A stretch of 5,626 bases of DNA from JAGQTE01 sp964648005 (GCA_964648005.1 CAZYKR010000279.1:1-5626); one strand, 5' to 3'. Shown: positions 1-5,624, counted from the first letter of the stretch. Made by a program: numbers and translations. The notes: a model not told the origin generated them from the letters alone.

Positions 1-1074
1 GGCTGGAACCGCCACCTCCTGGAGCGCAAGCGCCCACGCCACGACGCCGACGGGCTGCGCATCCTCGCCGTCGAGTGGCATTATCCGCAGCTCACCGAGT
101 CCTACGTCCAGGCCGACATCGACGGTCTGGTGGCGCTCGGCGCGCACGTCGAGGTCGCGACGATCGACCCCGGGACGGCGGCGCCGTACTCGACGCACCA
201 GGCGGTGCACCGCGACGGCATCCTCGCGGCCGTGGCGGCCGCCGACCCCGACGTCGTGCTGGTGCACTGGCTCGGGATCGGCGACACGGTGGCGGCGGAG
301 CTGCACGAGGCGGGCTGCACCGTGCCGGTGATCGTCCGCGCCCACGGCTACGAGTACTCGGCCGACGGCGTCCGCTCGTTGCTCGCCCGACCGAACCTCG
401 CCGCCATCGAGCTGCCGGCCCACCTGCACGACTCGCTCGGCATCGCAGATCCTCGTCTGCTGGTGCGACCGGCGGCGTTCCAGTCCGACCTGTTCACGCC
501 GGCCGATCCGCTCGAGGTCGAGCGCGACCTGGTCGTGCGCGCCGGGGTGGCGCTGCCGACGAAGGACTACCGCCTGTTCTTCGACGTGGCGCGTCGCTGC
601 CCCGACCACCGCTTCGTGTTGTGTCTGGCCCCCGCCCACACCCGTGAGGAGCTCCTCGACGAGATCGTTGCCCTGCGCGACGAGCTCGATGCACCGGTCG
701 AGATCCGGCGGTCGGTCCCGCGCCACGAGATGGCCGAGCTCATGCGGCGCGCCGGCATCTACCTCCACACCCACACCGGCGAGCAACCCTTCGGCATGCC
801 GGTGTCGATCGCGGAGGCCCTCGCCTCGTCGACGGTCGTACTGGGTCCGCACCACGGCGGCGTCGACGACACCCTCGGACCGTTCTGCATGCGCTATGGC
901 GACGCCGCCGACGCCGCCCGACAGGTCCTCGACGTGGCGGCATGGGACGACGCCACCTGGGACGCGCACGTCGCCCGCGGCATCGATGCGGCGTTCGCGC
1001 GGTGCGCCGCCGAGGTCGTCGCTGCCTCGATGGTCGAGGACTGGCGGCGACTCGGCATCATTCCCCGGCCCTGA
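1..1074 (+). CDS. GT4-like glycosyltransferase, 5' end outside window
   Basis: The reading frame is open from the first base to a TGA at 1072-1074, giving 357 visible residues with no start codon that makes sense inside the window. A GTG at 130 would remove the first beta strand of the fold, so the gene is treated as cut at the left edge. Numbering from the first visible codon, residues 21-52 look like the N-terminal Rossmann strand and helix of GT-B enzymes, with a YPQLTESYVQ stretch resembling the FPQLSETF-type motif of family 4 transferases. HGYEY lies at 115-119. The C-terminal nucleotide-sugar domain has GEQPFGMPVSIAEAL (E261, F264, G265, E272) followed by GPHHGGVDD, the usual donor-binding region. 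The second Glu is farther from the first than in the classical E-x7-E motif. Likely role: transfer of a sugar from an activated donor in cytoplasmic envelope or exopolysaccharide glycan synthesis; donor and acceptor cannot be told. It runs tail-to-tail into the isomerase gene. Confidence 0.85.
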   Translation, partial: GWNRHLLERKRPRHDADGLRILAVEWHYPQLTESYVQADIDGLVALGAHVEVATIDPGTAAPYSTHQAVHRDGILAAVAAADPDVVLVHWLGIGDTVAAELHEAGCTVPVIVRAHGYEYSADGVRSLLARPNLAAIELPAHLHDSLGIADPRLLVRPAAFQSDLFTPADPLEVERDLVVRAGVALPTKDYRLFFDVARRCPDHRFVLCLAPAHTREELLDEIVALRDELDAPVEIRRSVPRHEMAELMRRAGIYLHTHTGEQPFGMPVSIAEALASSTVVLGPHHGGVDDTLGPFCMRYGDAADAARQVLDVAAWDDATWDAHVARGIDAAFARCAAEVVAASMVEDWRRLGIIPRP

Positions 1075-1101
1075 CGCGCCCGACCTCGGATTGCACCCGG
1101 C

Positions 1102-1953
1102 TCAGAACTCGGTCGGACGCGGCAACAGGTCGTCGAAGGCCGGGTCGCGCTGCTCGCCCTTGGCGGTGAAGCTCTCGAGCATGTCGGCGGGCTGGAACAT
1201 GCCCGACTGCCACGCCGCGATGTAGTTCAGCCCGTCCGCCACCGAGTGGTCGCGGGTGTAGTTGAGCATCTGCTTGGTGCCGTGGATGGCGAGCGGGCTC
1301 TTGGACGCGATCTCTCGGGCGATGTCGAGCACGCCGGCGACGAGCGCATCGTGGTCGGCGAAGACCTCGTTGACCAGACCGACCTGATGCGCCCGCTCGG
1401 CGCCGAGGCGATGGCCCCGGTAGGCCATCTCGCGCGCCACGCCCTCGGGGATGAGCTTGGGCAGGCGCTGCAGGGTGCCGACGTCGGCGGTCATGCCGAT
1501 GTTGATCTCTTGCACGCAGAAGAAGGCGTCCGCCGAGCAGTAGCGCATGTCGGCGGCGGTCACCATGTCGACGGCACCGCCGATGCAGCCGCCGTGGATG
1601 GCGGTGAGCACCGGGAAGCGCGCCTCCTCCAAGGCGGTGAAGCTGCCCTGGAGCAGGTGCACCACCTCTTTGAAGTAGGCGCGGGTCCGGCCCGTCTCGG
1701 TCGAGAGGCCGTCGCCGGTCGGCGCCCCGCCGGCTCCCGAGGCGAACACGGCCAGGTCCATGCCGGCGCAGAAGTGCTTGCCGGTCGACGACAGCACCGC
1801 CGCCCGGGTGGCGCCGTCGGCGTCGAGCGATCGCACGATCGCCGGCAGCTCCATCCAGAAGGCCCGGTTCATCGAGTTCATGGCCTCGGGCCGGTTCATG
1901 ACGATGTGGGCGACGCCGTCGTCGACGGTCACCTCGAAGCACTCGTAGGTCAT
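1102..1953 (-). CDS. Crotonase family, delta3,5-delta2,4-dienoyl-CoA isomerase-like
   Basis: This 283-residue protein is a full-length single-domain crotonase. The first oxyanion-hole region is GKHFCAGMDL (58-67) and the second is HGGCIGGAVDM (120-130). Three acidic residues, D129, E149 and D157, occupy the positions of the catalytic acids of mammalian ECH1 (Asp176, Glu196 and Asp204 in the rat enzyme, from memory) with identical spacings of 20 and 8. The MNRAFW segment (28-33), the ADVGTLQRLPK segment (156-166) and RDHSVADGLNYIAAW (234-248) also resemble ECH1. The likely reaction is isomerisation of 3,5-dienoyl-CoA to 2,4-dienoyl-CoA, an auxiliary step in beta-oxidation of fatty acids with odd-position double bonds; plain enoyl-CoA hydratase is the alternative. 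The ATG at 1953 was chosen because it begins the crotonase fold and lies 11 bp after the stop of the diiron gene. The longer open frame upstream overlaps that gene. No clear Shine-Dalgarno is seen, so translational coupling is likely. Confidence 0.9.
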   Translation of the reverse strand: MTYECFEVTVDDGVAHIVMNRPEAMNSMNRAFWMELPAIVRSLDADGATRAAVLSSTGKHFCAGMDLAVFASGAGGAPTGDGLSTETGRTRAYFKEVVHLLQGSFTALEEARFPVLTAIHGGCIGGAVDMVTAADMRYCSADAFFCVQEINIGMTADVGTLQRLPKLIPEGVAREMAYRGHRLGAERAHQVGLVNEVFADHDALVAGVLDIAREIASKSPLAIHGTKQMLNYTRDHSVADGLNYIAAWQSGMFQPADMLESFTAKGEQRDPAFDDLLPRPTEF

Positions 1954-1964
1954 GGCGGGAGAAC

Positions 1965-3113
1965 CTAGGCGCTCTGCGCCGCCTGGCGGTCCTGGGTGAC
2001 GGCGTCGAACTCGAGGTACTCCTCGCCCGTGTCGGCCCAGTCCTCGAACTGGATCACGCCGATCTCGGTGAACCGCTGCCGCAGCCAGGCGCCGTTGGCG
2101 TCGAGCAGGCCGAGCTTCTTGCAGTTCGGGACGATCTTGGAGAACAGCATCTGCTGGAAGAGGTTCTCGTCCGGCGGGATGGCCAGCAGCAGCTTGGCGA
2201 CGCCCTTGCCGTCGATGCCCATGCGCTCCCACACCTCCTGCTGCAGGAAGCGGTCACGCATGCGGACCGCCGCTTCGAAGGCGAACTCTTGGCGCTCGGC
2301 CATCTCCTTGTCGGACAGCTCGGCGTAGTACTCCTTGAGCGACAGCACGCCGAAGGCGACGTGGCGGGCCTCGTCGGACATGACGTAGCGCAGCAGCTGC
2401 TTGAGCAGCGGCTCCTCGGTGAGCATGTGCATGAAGCCGAAGGCGGCCAGTGCCAGGCCCTCGACCATGATCTGCATGCCCAGGTAGGTCATGTCCCAAC
2501 GGGAGTCGGCGATGATGTCGTCGAGCAGCATCCGCAGGTGGGCGTTGATCGGGTAGTGGCCGGTCAGCTTCTCGTCGAGGTACTTGGCGAAGACCTCGAC
2601 GTGGCGGGCCTCGTCCATCACCTGCGTGGAGGCGTAGTACTTGGCGTCGATCCACGGCACGGTCTCGACGATCTTGGCGGTGCAGATCAGCGCGCCCTGC
2701 TCGCCGTGCATGAACTGGCTGAGGCGCCAGTTCATCGACTCGACGCCGAGCTGGGTCCACTCCTTCTCACCGAACTTGGCGAACGGCGAGTCAGCGATCT
2801 CGGCCATGGCCTGGAACGGCCCGGCGGCGTTGTTGCCCTGCAGCGGCTCGAGGATCTTCTCGGGGTCGACCTCGATGGACCAGTCGAGGTCGGTCTGCGC
2901 GTTCCACTGGGCGTTCTTGGCCTTCTCGTAGAGCTTGTCGAGGGCCGGGCGGGCGCCCTTCTCGTAGTCCCAGGTGAAGATGGCGTCGGCGTTGTCCTGC
3001 ACCTGGTGGATCACCGAGTCCATGTCGGAGTTGGAGATGGCCATGATGGCCTCGAGGTCGTTGACGTCGGCGCGTCCGAGGATCTGGGCGTCGGAGGACA
3101 TCTGGTCGGTCAT
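1965..3113 (-). CDS. Ferritin-like diiron-carboxylate protein, putative oxygenase/oxidase
   Basis: This 382-residue protein carries a complete set of diiron ligands of the ferritin-like superfamily: E138 (in HGEQGAL), E168 and H171 (in DEARH), E218 (in MVEGLAL), and E248 and H251 (in DEARH again). The E to E-x-x-H pattern therefore occurs twice, both times with 30 residues between the glutamates. An acidic N-terminal region of about 130 residues and a C-terminal tail of about 100 residues flank the four-helix bundle. The residue four after H171, where class Ia ribonucleotide reductase R2 has its radical tyrosine, is F175, which argues against a classical R2. The likely activity is O2-dependent oxidation (hydroxylation, desaturation or N-oxygenation), as in AurF-like, BoxB-like or acyl-ACP desaturase relatives; the substrate is unknown. 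No signal peptide or membrane segment is present, so it is cytosolic. The ATG at 3113 follows a good ribosome binding site and lies 17 bp after the stop of the TetR gene. It is the middle gene of the operon. Confidence 0.88.
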   Translation of the reverse strand: MTDQMSSDAQILGRADVNDLEAIMAISNSDMDSVIHQVQDNADAIFTWDYEKGARPALDKLYEKAKNAQWNAQTDLDWSIEVDPEKILEPLQGNNAAGPFQAMAEIADSPFAKFGEKEWTQLGVESMNWRLSQFMHGEQGALICTAKIVETVPWIDAKYYASTQVMDEARHVEVFAKYLDEKLTGHYPINAHLRMLLDDIIADSRWDMTYLGMQIMVEGLALAAFGFMHMLTEEPLLKQLLRYVMSDEARHVAFGVLSLKEYYAELSDKEMAERQEFAFEAAVRMRDRFLQQEVWERMGIDGKGVAKLLLAIPPDENLFQQMLFSKIVPNCKKLGLLDANGAWLRQRFTEIGVIQFEDWADTGEEYLEFDAVTQDRQAAQSA

Positions 3114-3120
3114 GGGTTCG

Positions 3121-3126
3121 TCTCCT
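3121..3126 (-). promoter_or_regulatory. Ribosome binding site of the diiron protein gene
   Basis: On the minus strand AGGAGA lies 7 nt before the ATG at 3113. It is a strong Shine-Dalgarno match, and it fixes this start against the longer open frame that extends into the TetR gene. It is the clearest Shine-Dalgarno in the window and sits just after the TetR TGA (3133-3131). Confidence 0.8.
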
Positions 3127-3130
3127 GGGA

Positions 3131-3841
3131 TCAGGTGGTGGTCGGGGTGGAGGTTGGGTTGGCCGTCGGGTTGGCGGTCGGGTAGGCTGTCGGGGTGGCG
3201 GGTGCGTTCATGGCGGCGACGACGCGGGCGACGACCTGCTCCCACGATGCGGTGTCGGGGTGCTTGACGTCGATGGCGCCGTAGAGGAGGAAGCCGAGGC
3301 CGACGGCATGGGCGAAGTGCACGATGGCCTGGGTATCGACGTCGGTGTCGATCATGCCGGCGTCCTTGCCGGCGTCGATGAGGTCGGCGAGGCGGGCACG
3401 CCGGTCATCGAACTGCGAGCGCAGCATGGCGGCGACGTCGGGGTCGCGCCGCGCCGCGACGAACGCCTCGAGCAGCAACGTCGAGGCGTCGTCGTTGCGG
3501 TTGCGCTCGACGAGGTGCCCGCCGACCGTGTTGAGGATGTCGGCGGCATCGCCCTCGAAACCGTGCTCGGCGAAGAGCTGATCGAACTCGTCGGGGGTGG
3601 AGGCCTTGATGGCGGCAGCGAGCAGCTCGGCCTTGCCGGAGAAGCGGCTGTAGATGGCACCCGTCGTCAATCCGGCCCGGCGGGCGATCTCGGCCACGCC
3701 GGCGCGGTCGTAGCCCTTCTCGGCGAACACCTCGGCCGCGGCGGCGAGCAGCCGGCTGCCGGTGTCGTCCGGCTTGGCGGTCGAGCCCTGTTCGCTGCTG
3801 TCCGGCGCGCCCGTGACGGCGCCCGGATCCCCCTCGGTCAC
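3131..3841 (-). CDS. TetR-family transcriptional regulator, GTG start
   Basis: This 236-residue protein has the typical TetR DNA-binding domain at residues 28-75. VFAEKGYDRAGVAEIARRAG is followed by LTTGAIYSRFSGKAELL, the recognition helix and the conserved hydrophobic/Lys-Glu stretch. An all-helical ligand-binding and dimerisation domain follows to about residue 210. Two parts are unusual: a polar, Gly/Ser/Asp-rich N-terminal extension of about 27 residues, and a low-complexity C-terminal tail (about 213-236) of Pro-Thr-Ala-X repeats encoded by 12-bp tandem repeats. The GTG at 3841 is the only plausible start: the frame closes upstream at a TGA (3874-3872) with no ATG, GTG or TTG between, and no Shine-Dalgarno precedes it. 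It is the first gene of the operon, 17 bp before the diiron gene, and probably represses its own promoter through the palindrome at 3848-3864. The inducer is unknown; an acyl-CoA or lipid is a guess from the downstream isomerase. Confidence 0.92.
   Translation of the reverse strand: MTEGDPGAVTGAPDSSEQGSTAKPDDTGSRLLAAAAEVFAEKGYDRAGVAEIARRAGLTTGAIYSRFSGKAELLAAAIKASTPDEFDQLFAEHGFEGDAADILNTVGGHLVERNRNDDASTLLLEAFVAARRDPDVAAMLRSQFDDRRARLADLIDAGKDAGMIDTDVDTQAIVHFAHAVGLGFLLYGAIDVKHPDTASWEQVVARVVAAMNAPATPTAYPTANPTANPTSTPTTT
3142..3201. repeat. Five imperfect 12-bp tandem repeats in the TetR 3' end
   Basis: On the plus strand the units are tcggggtggagg, ttgggttggccg, tcgggttggcgg, tcgggtaggctg and tcggggtggcgg, placed end to end. 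They lie inside the TetR coding sequence and encode its Pro-Thr-rich four-residue repeat tail. The unit length is a multiple of three, so copy number can change without shifting the frame. This looks like slippage-driven expansion. Confidence 0.8.
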
Positions 3842-3847
3842 GCCGCC

Positions 3848-3864
3848 ATAATAACGGTCATTAT
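3848..3864. promoter_or_regulatory. Probable TetR operator, 17-bp AT-rich palindrome
   Basis: The plus-strand sequence ATAATAACGGTCATTAT is an inverted repeat around a central base (3856); seven of the eight... base pairs other than one transition per arm match, giving half-sites of form ATAATRAC and GTYATTAT. An AT-rich palindrome of this size is conspicuous in such GC-rich DNA. It lies 7 bp before the GTG of the TetR gene and overlaps the predicted -10, so a bound dimer would block RNA polymerase. The operator size and position fit the family; binding itself is inferred. Confidence 0.75.
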
Positions 3865-3875
3865 CACCCCGTCAA
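3848..3875 (-). promoter_or_regulatory. Predicted promoter of the tetR-diiron-isomerase operon
   Basis: On the minus strand TTGACG (3875-3870, five of six to the -35 consensus) is followed after 16 bp by TATTAT (3853-3848, five of six to the -10 consensus). A start site seven nt past the -10 would fall at G3841, the first base of the TetR GTG codon, which predicts a leaderless mRNA. A second possible -10, GATAAT at 3865-3860, has no good -35 partner. No other promoter is seen before the two downstream genes, so all three are probably cotranscribed. Confidence 0.65.
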
Positions 3876-3891
3876 CCCCCACCGAAATCGG

Positions 3892-3906
3892 GCTGGAACC
3901 TCCAGC
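3892..3906. other. Small perfect hairpin (6-bp stem, 3-nt loop)
   Basis: GCTGGA, ACC, TCCAGC forms a perfect stem-loop between the membrane-protein gene and the tetR promoter. It has no T-run immediately after it on either strand; T5 at 3915-3919 begins 8 nt past it on the plus strand, where no gene ends. It may help insulate the tetR promoter from readthrough, but this is weak. Confidence 0.35.
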
Positions 3907-3920
3907 GTGTCCGGTTTTTC

Positions 3921-3935
3921 AGCCCATTGTGGGCT
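3921..3935 (-). terminator. Possible terminator hairpin after the small membrane-protein gene
   Basis: AGCCCA, TTG, TGGGCT forms a perfect 6-bp stem with a 3-nt loop, starting 11 bp past the TGA of the minus-strand gene that ends at 3947. On that strand the bases after the stem are G and A5, so there is no U-tract. It would have to be a U-less hairpin terminator, as is often proposed in actinobacteria. Confidence 0.35.
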
Positions 3936-3946
3936 TCACACAAGTG

Positions 3947-4462
3947 TCAGGCCGCGACCACCTCGTCGGGTGCCATGAACACCAGGTCGACGTTCCAGCA
4001 GGTCGGCTCGCAGTCGGGCCCGTTGGGTTGCCACAACTTGACGTCGTCCTCGGCGAGCTCGACGGTGCCGGCCAGACGCACCTCGCCGTTGACCAGCACC
4101 TCGACCCGCAGGTCCTCAGGCGGTTCGCTCGGAAAAACGGTCTGCACCGAGTAGACGGTTGGGGACGGTGGCTCGCCGCCAGCCGGGATCTGCTGCGTGC
4201 TCTGTGGCGGCGCGCACTCGCTCCCGTCGCCCCGGAAGACACGCACCTCGACGGCTCCGTCGCCGAGTTCGCCACGCTGCGCCGTGACGTCCACCGCCAC
4301 GAAACCCACGCAGCCGACCATCGTGCACGCCCTCGCCCCAATGCCGAGCGTGCGGACGACCCCGACGCCGGCCAACGCGACGACGACAGCGCCGAGCGCC
4401 ACCAGGCCGATCACCCGGCATCGACGCTGCCTCGAGGACTCCACCGCCCCATCCCCGTCCAC
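3947..4462 (-). CDS. Hypothetical small membrane-anchored protein
   Basis: The family is not recognised. With the GTG at 4462 the protein has 171 residues: a short N-terminus with a basic cluster (RQRRCR, 11-16), one hydrophobic segment at about 17-37 rich in Val, Ala, Leu and Gly, then an external domain of alternating hydrophobic residues that reads as beta-sandwich. The basic cluster before the segment predicts an N-in, C-out signal anchor or uncleaved signal peptide; no lipobox is clear. The outer domain has five cysteines (46, 51, 83, 151, 155), including ACTMVGC and DCEPTCW, which could form disulphides outside the cell. The start is uncertain: a GTG at 4444 lies behind a more purine-rich stretch and would remove only six residues. 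A much longer open frame upstream lacks coding character and runs into the kinase gene. No promoter is evident. It lies 160 bp after the kinase and may be read from it or alone. Confidence 0.65.
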   Translation of the reverse strand: MDGDGAVESSRQRRCRVIGLVALGAVVVALAGVGVVRTLGIGARACTMVGCVGFVAVDVTAQRGELGDGAVEVRVFRGDGSECAPPQSTQQIPAGGEPPSPTVYSVQTVFPSEPPEDLRVEVLVNGEVRLAGTVELAEDDVKLWQPNGPDCEPTCWNVDLVFMAPDEVVAA

Positions 4463-4536
4463 GCCCGCAAGCGTCGCGCGCCTAGGAGACAATGGGCCGG
4501 AACCTCGGCCCGGCGACCTCGGCCAGATGGGACGAT

Positions 4537-4560
4537 GGACGAACTCGTGGACGAACTGGT
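4537..4560. repeat. Two 12-bp tandem repeats in the intergenic region
   Basis: ggacgaactcgt is followed directly by ggacgaactggt, differing at one base. It lies in the 160-bp gap between the kinase and the small membrane-protein gene. No function is visible; it may be a simple duplication or a pair of binding half-sites. Confidence 0.55.
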
Positions 4561-4599
4561 GTGAACGGCGCGCCACGGGTGACGCGGTTTTCGCACCAG
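4556..4599. other. Weak inverted repeat downstream of the kinase gene
   Basis: ctggtgtgaa (4556-4565) and ttcgcaccag (4590-4599) are inverted copies matching at nine of ten positions, with a 24-nt loop that contains the palindrome ggcgcgcc (4567-4574). It begins 23 bp past the kinase stop, where a terminator could be. The long loop, the mismatch on the minus strand and the absence of a U-tract make that call weak. Two copies of acgcggtt (4582-4589 and 4601-4608) overlap it. Confidence 0.25.
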
Positions 4600-4622
4600 A
4601 ACGCGGTTGTGCTGACCTTGGC

Positions 4623-5624
4623 TCAGAGGGTCTTGGCGAGGTCGGCGAGGGAGACCTCGGGGCGGGCGCCGAGGTGGCCGATGACCTCGCCGGCGGCCAG
4701 GGCGCCGAGGCGGCCCGCCGTCTCGAGGCCGAAGTCGTTGGTGAAGCCGTAGAGGAACCCGGCGGCGTACAGGTCGCCGGCGCCGGTCGTGTCGACCACG
4801 GCGTCCACCGGGTGCGCCGGCACGTTGATGCGCTGCCCATCACCCGTCACGATCATCGAGCCGAGCTCCGACCGCGTCAGGCAGGCGATCTCGCAGTGGC
4901 CCGCCACCTTGGCCACCGCCGTGTCCCAGTGGTCGGTCTCGTACAGCGAGCAGATCTCGGACTCATTGGCGAACAAGATGTCGACCGAGTGCTCGGCTAG
5001 CTCCAGGAACTCGGCCCGATGCCGGTCGACGCAGAACGGGTCGGACAGCGTGAATGCCACCCGGTGACCCGACGCCTTGGCGGTGTCCATTGCCTTGCGG
5101 ATGGCCTCCTTGGCCACCGGCTGGTCCCACAGGTAGCCCTCGCAGTAGGTCACCGCCGCCCGCTGGGCCAACGCCTCGGGGACGTCGCGCGGGCTCAGGT
5201 ACGACGAGATGCCCAGGAACGTGTTCATCGTGCGCTGGGCATCGGGCGTGACCAACACCATGCAGCGCGCCGTCGACTCGTCCGAGTCACCCGGGTCCGG
5301 CGCGTCGAAGTGCACGCCGGCGGCGCGGATGTCGTGGGTGAACACCTGGCCGAGCTGATCGCCCGCCACCTTGCCGATGAAGGCGACGTGGCCGCCGAAG
5401 CTGGCGATGCCCGCCGCCGTGTTGGCCGCCGATCCCCCCGACGACTCGATGCCCGGACCCATGGCGTCGTAGATCGCCAGCGCCCGATCGGCCTCGACCA
5501 GCGCCATCGTGCCCTTGACCATGCCGTGCTCGGCCAACAGGGCGTCGTCGGCGTGGCTGATCACGTCCACGATGGCGTTGCCCACGCACAGGACGTCGAA
5601 GGATTCCGGCAGGTCGGTCGTCAT
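4623..5624 (-). CDS. PfkB-family kinase, adenosine/sugar kinase-like
   Basis: This 333-residue protein is a full-length ribokinase-fold (PfkB) kinase. The N-terminal strand carries GNAIVD (15-20), with D20 at a substrate-binding position. PfkB signature 1 is the SSGGSAANTAAG region (61-72), followed by the GKVAGDQLGQVF stretch (84-95). NESE at 220-223 is the N-x-x-E motif for Mg2+ and phosphate. Signature 2 is DTTGAGD (278-284), with D284 the expected catalytic base and the GAG the anion hole. From memory, it resembles throughout a group of alphaproteobacterial proteins usually annotated as adenosine kinase, including GYLWD (163-167) and LSDPFCVDRHR (193-203). The likely reaction is ATP-dependent phosphorylation of adenosine or a related nucleoside or sugar in the cytosol; the substrate is not proven, since PfkB specificity is hard to read. 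The ATG at 5624 is chosen because it gives the normal family N-terminus; the ribosome binding site lies beyond the window. Confidence 0.9.
   Translation of the reverse strand: MTTDLPESFDVLCVGNAIVDVISHADDALLAEHGMVKGTMALVEADRALAIYDAMGPGIESSGGSAANTAAGIASFGGHVAFIGKVAGDQLGQVFTHDIRAAGVHFDAPDPGDSDESTARCMVLVTPDAQRTMNTFLGISSYLSPRDVPEALAQRAAVTYCEGYLWDQPVAKEAIRKAMDTAKASGHRVAFTLSDPFCVDRHRAEFLELAEHSVDILFANESEICSLYETDHWDTAVAKVAGHCEIACLTRSELGSMIVTGDGQRINVPAHPVDAVVDTTGAGDLYAAGFLYGFTNDFGLETAGRLGALAAGEVIGHLGARPEVSLADLAKTL

Noticed and set aside
1075..1101. Bidirectional terminator between the convergent glycosyltransferase and isomerase genes
   Set aside because: The 27-bp gap shows no convincing stem or T-run.
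1246..1968. Plus-strand open frame of 240 codons opposite the isomerase gene
   Set aside because: It is antisense to a clear crotonase and shows no domain of its own.
1954..2232. Extension of the isomerase gene upstream to give 376 residues
   Set aside because: The extra residues come from the diiron coding sequence in another frame and are not crotonase-like.
2289..3185. Plus-strand open frame of 298 codons rich in Val, Gly, Leu and His
   Set aside because: It is antisense to the diiron gene, whose ligands and ribosome binding site are clear; the composition is typical of a mirrored GC-rich frame.
3838..3861. Micro-ORF ATG (3861) to TGA (3840-3838), seven codons, overlapping the TetR GTG by GTGA, as a leader peptide
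   Set aside because: It lies inside the operator and -10, so it would not be transcribed from the best promoter, and it has no ribosome binding site.
3891..3900. Ten-base sequence ggctggaacc shared with positions 1-10
   Set aside because: A single 10-bp match in this GC-rich context is compatible with chance, and one copy lies in coding sequence.
3260..4564. Long plus-strand open frame of 434 codons
   Set aside because: It is the antisense shadow of the TetR and membrane-protein genes in GC-rich DNA, crosses their intergenic region and operator, and has no recognisable domain.
4463..4843. Extension of the small membrane protein to 298 residues
   Set aside because: The added region overlaps the kinase gene antisense-frame and is low-complexity Arg/Ser/Pro sequence without a plausible domain.
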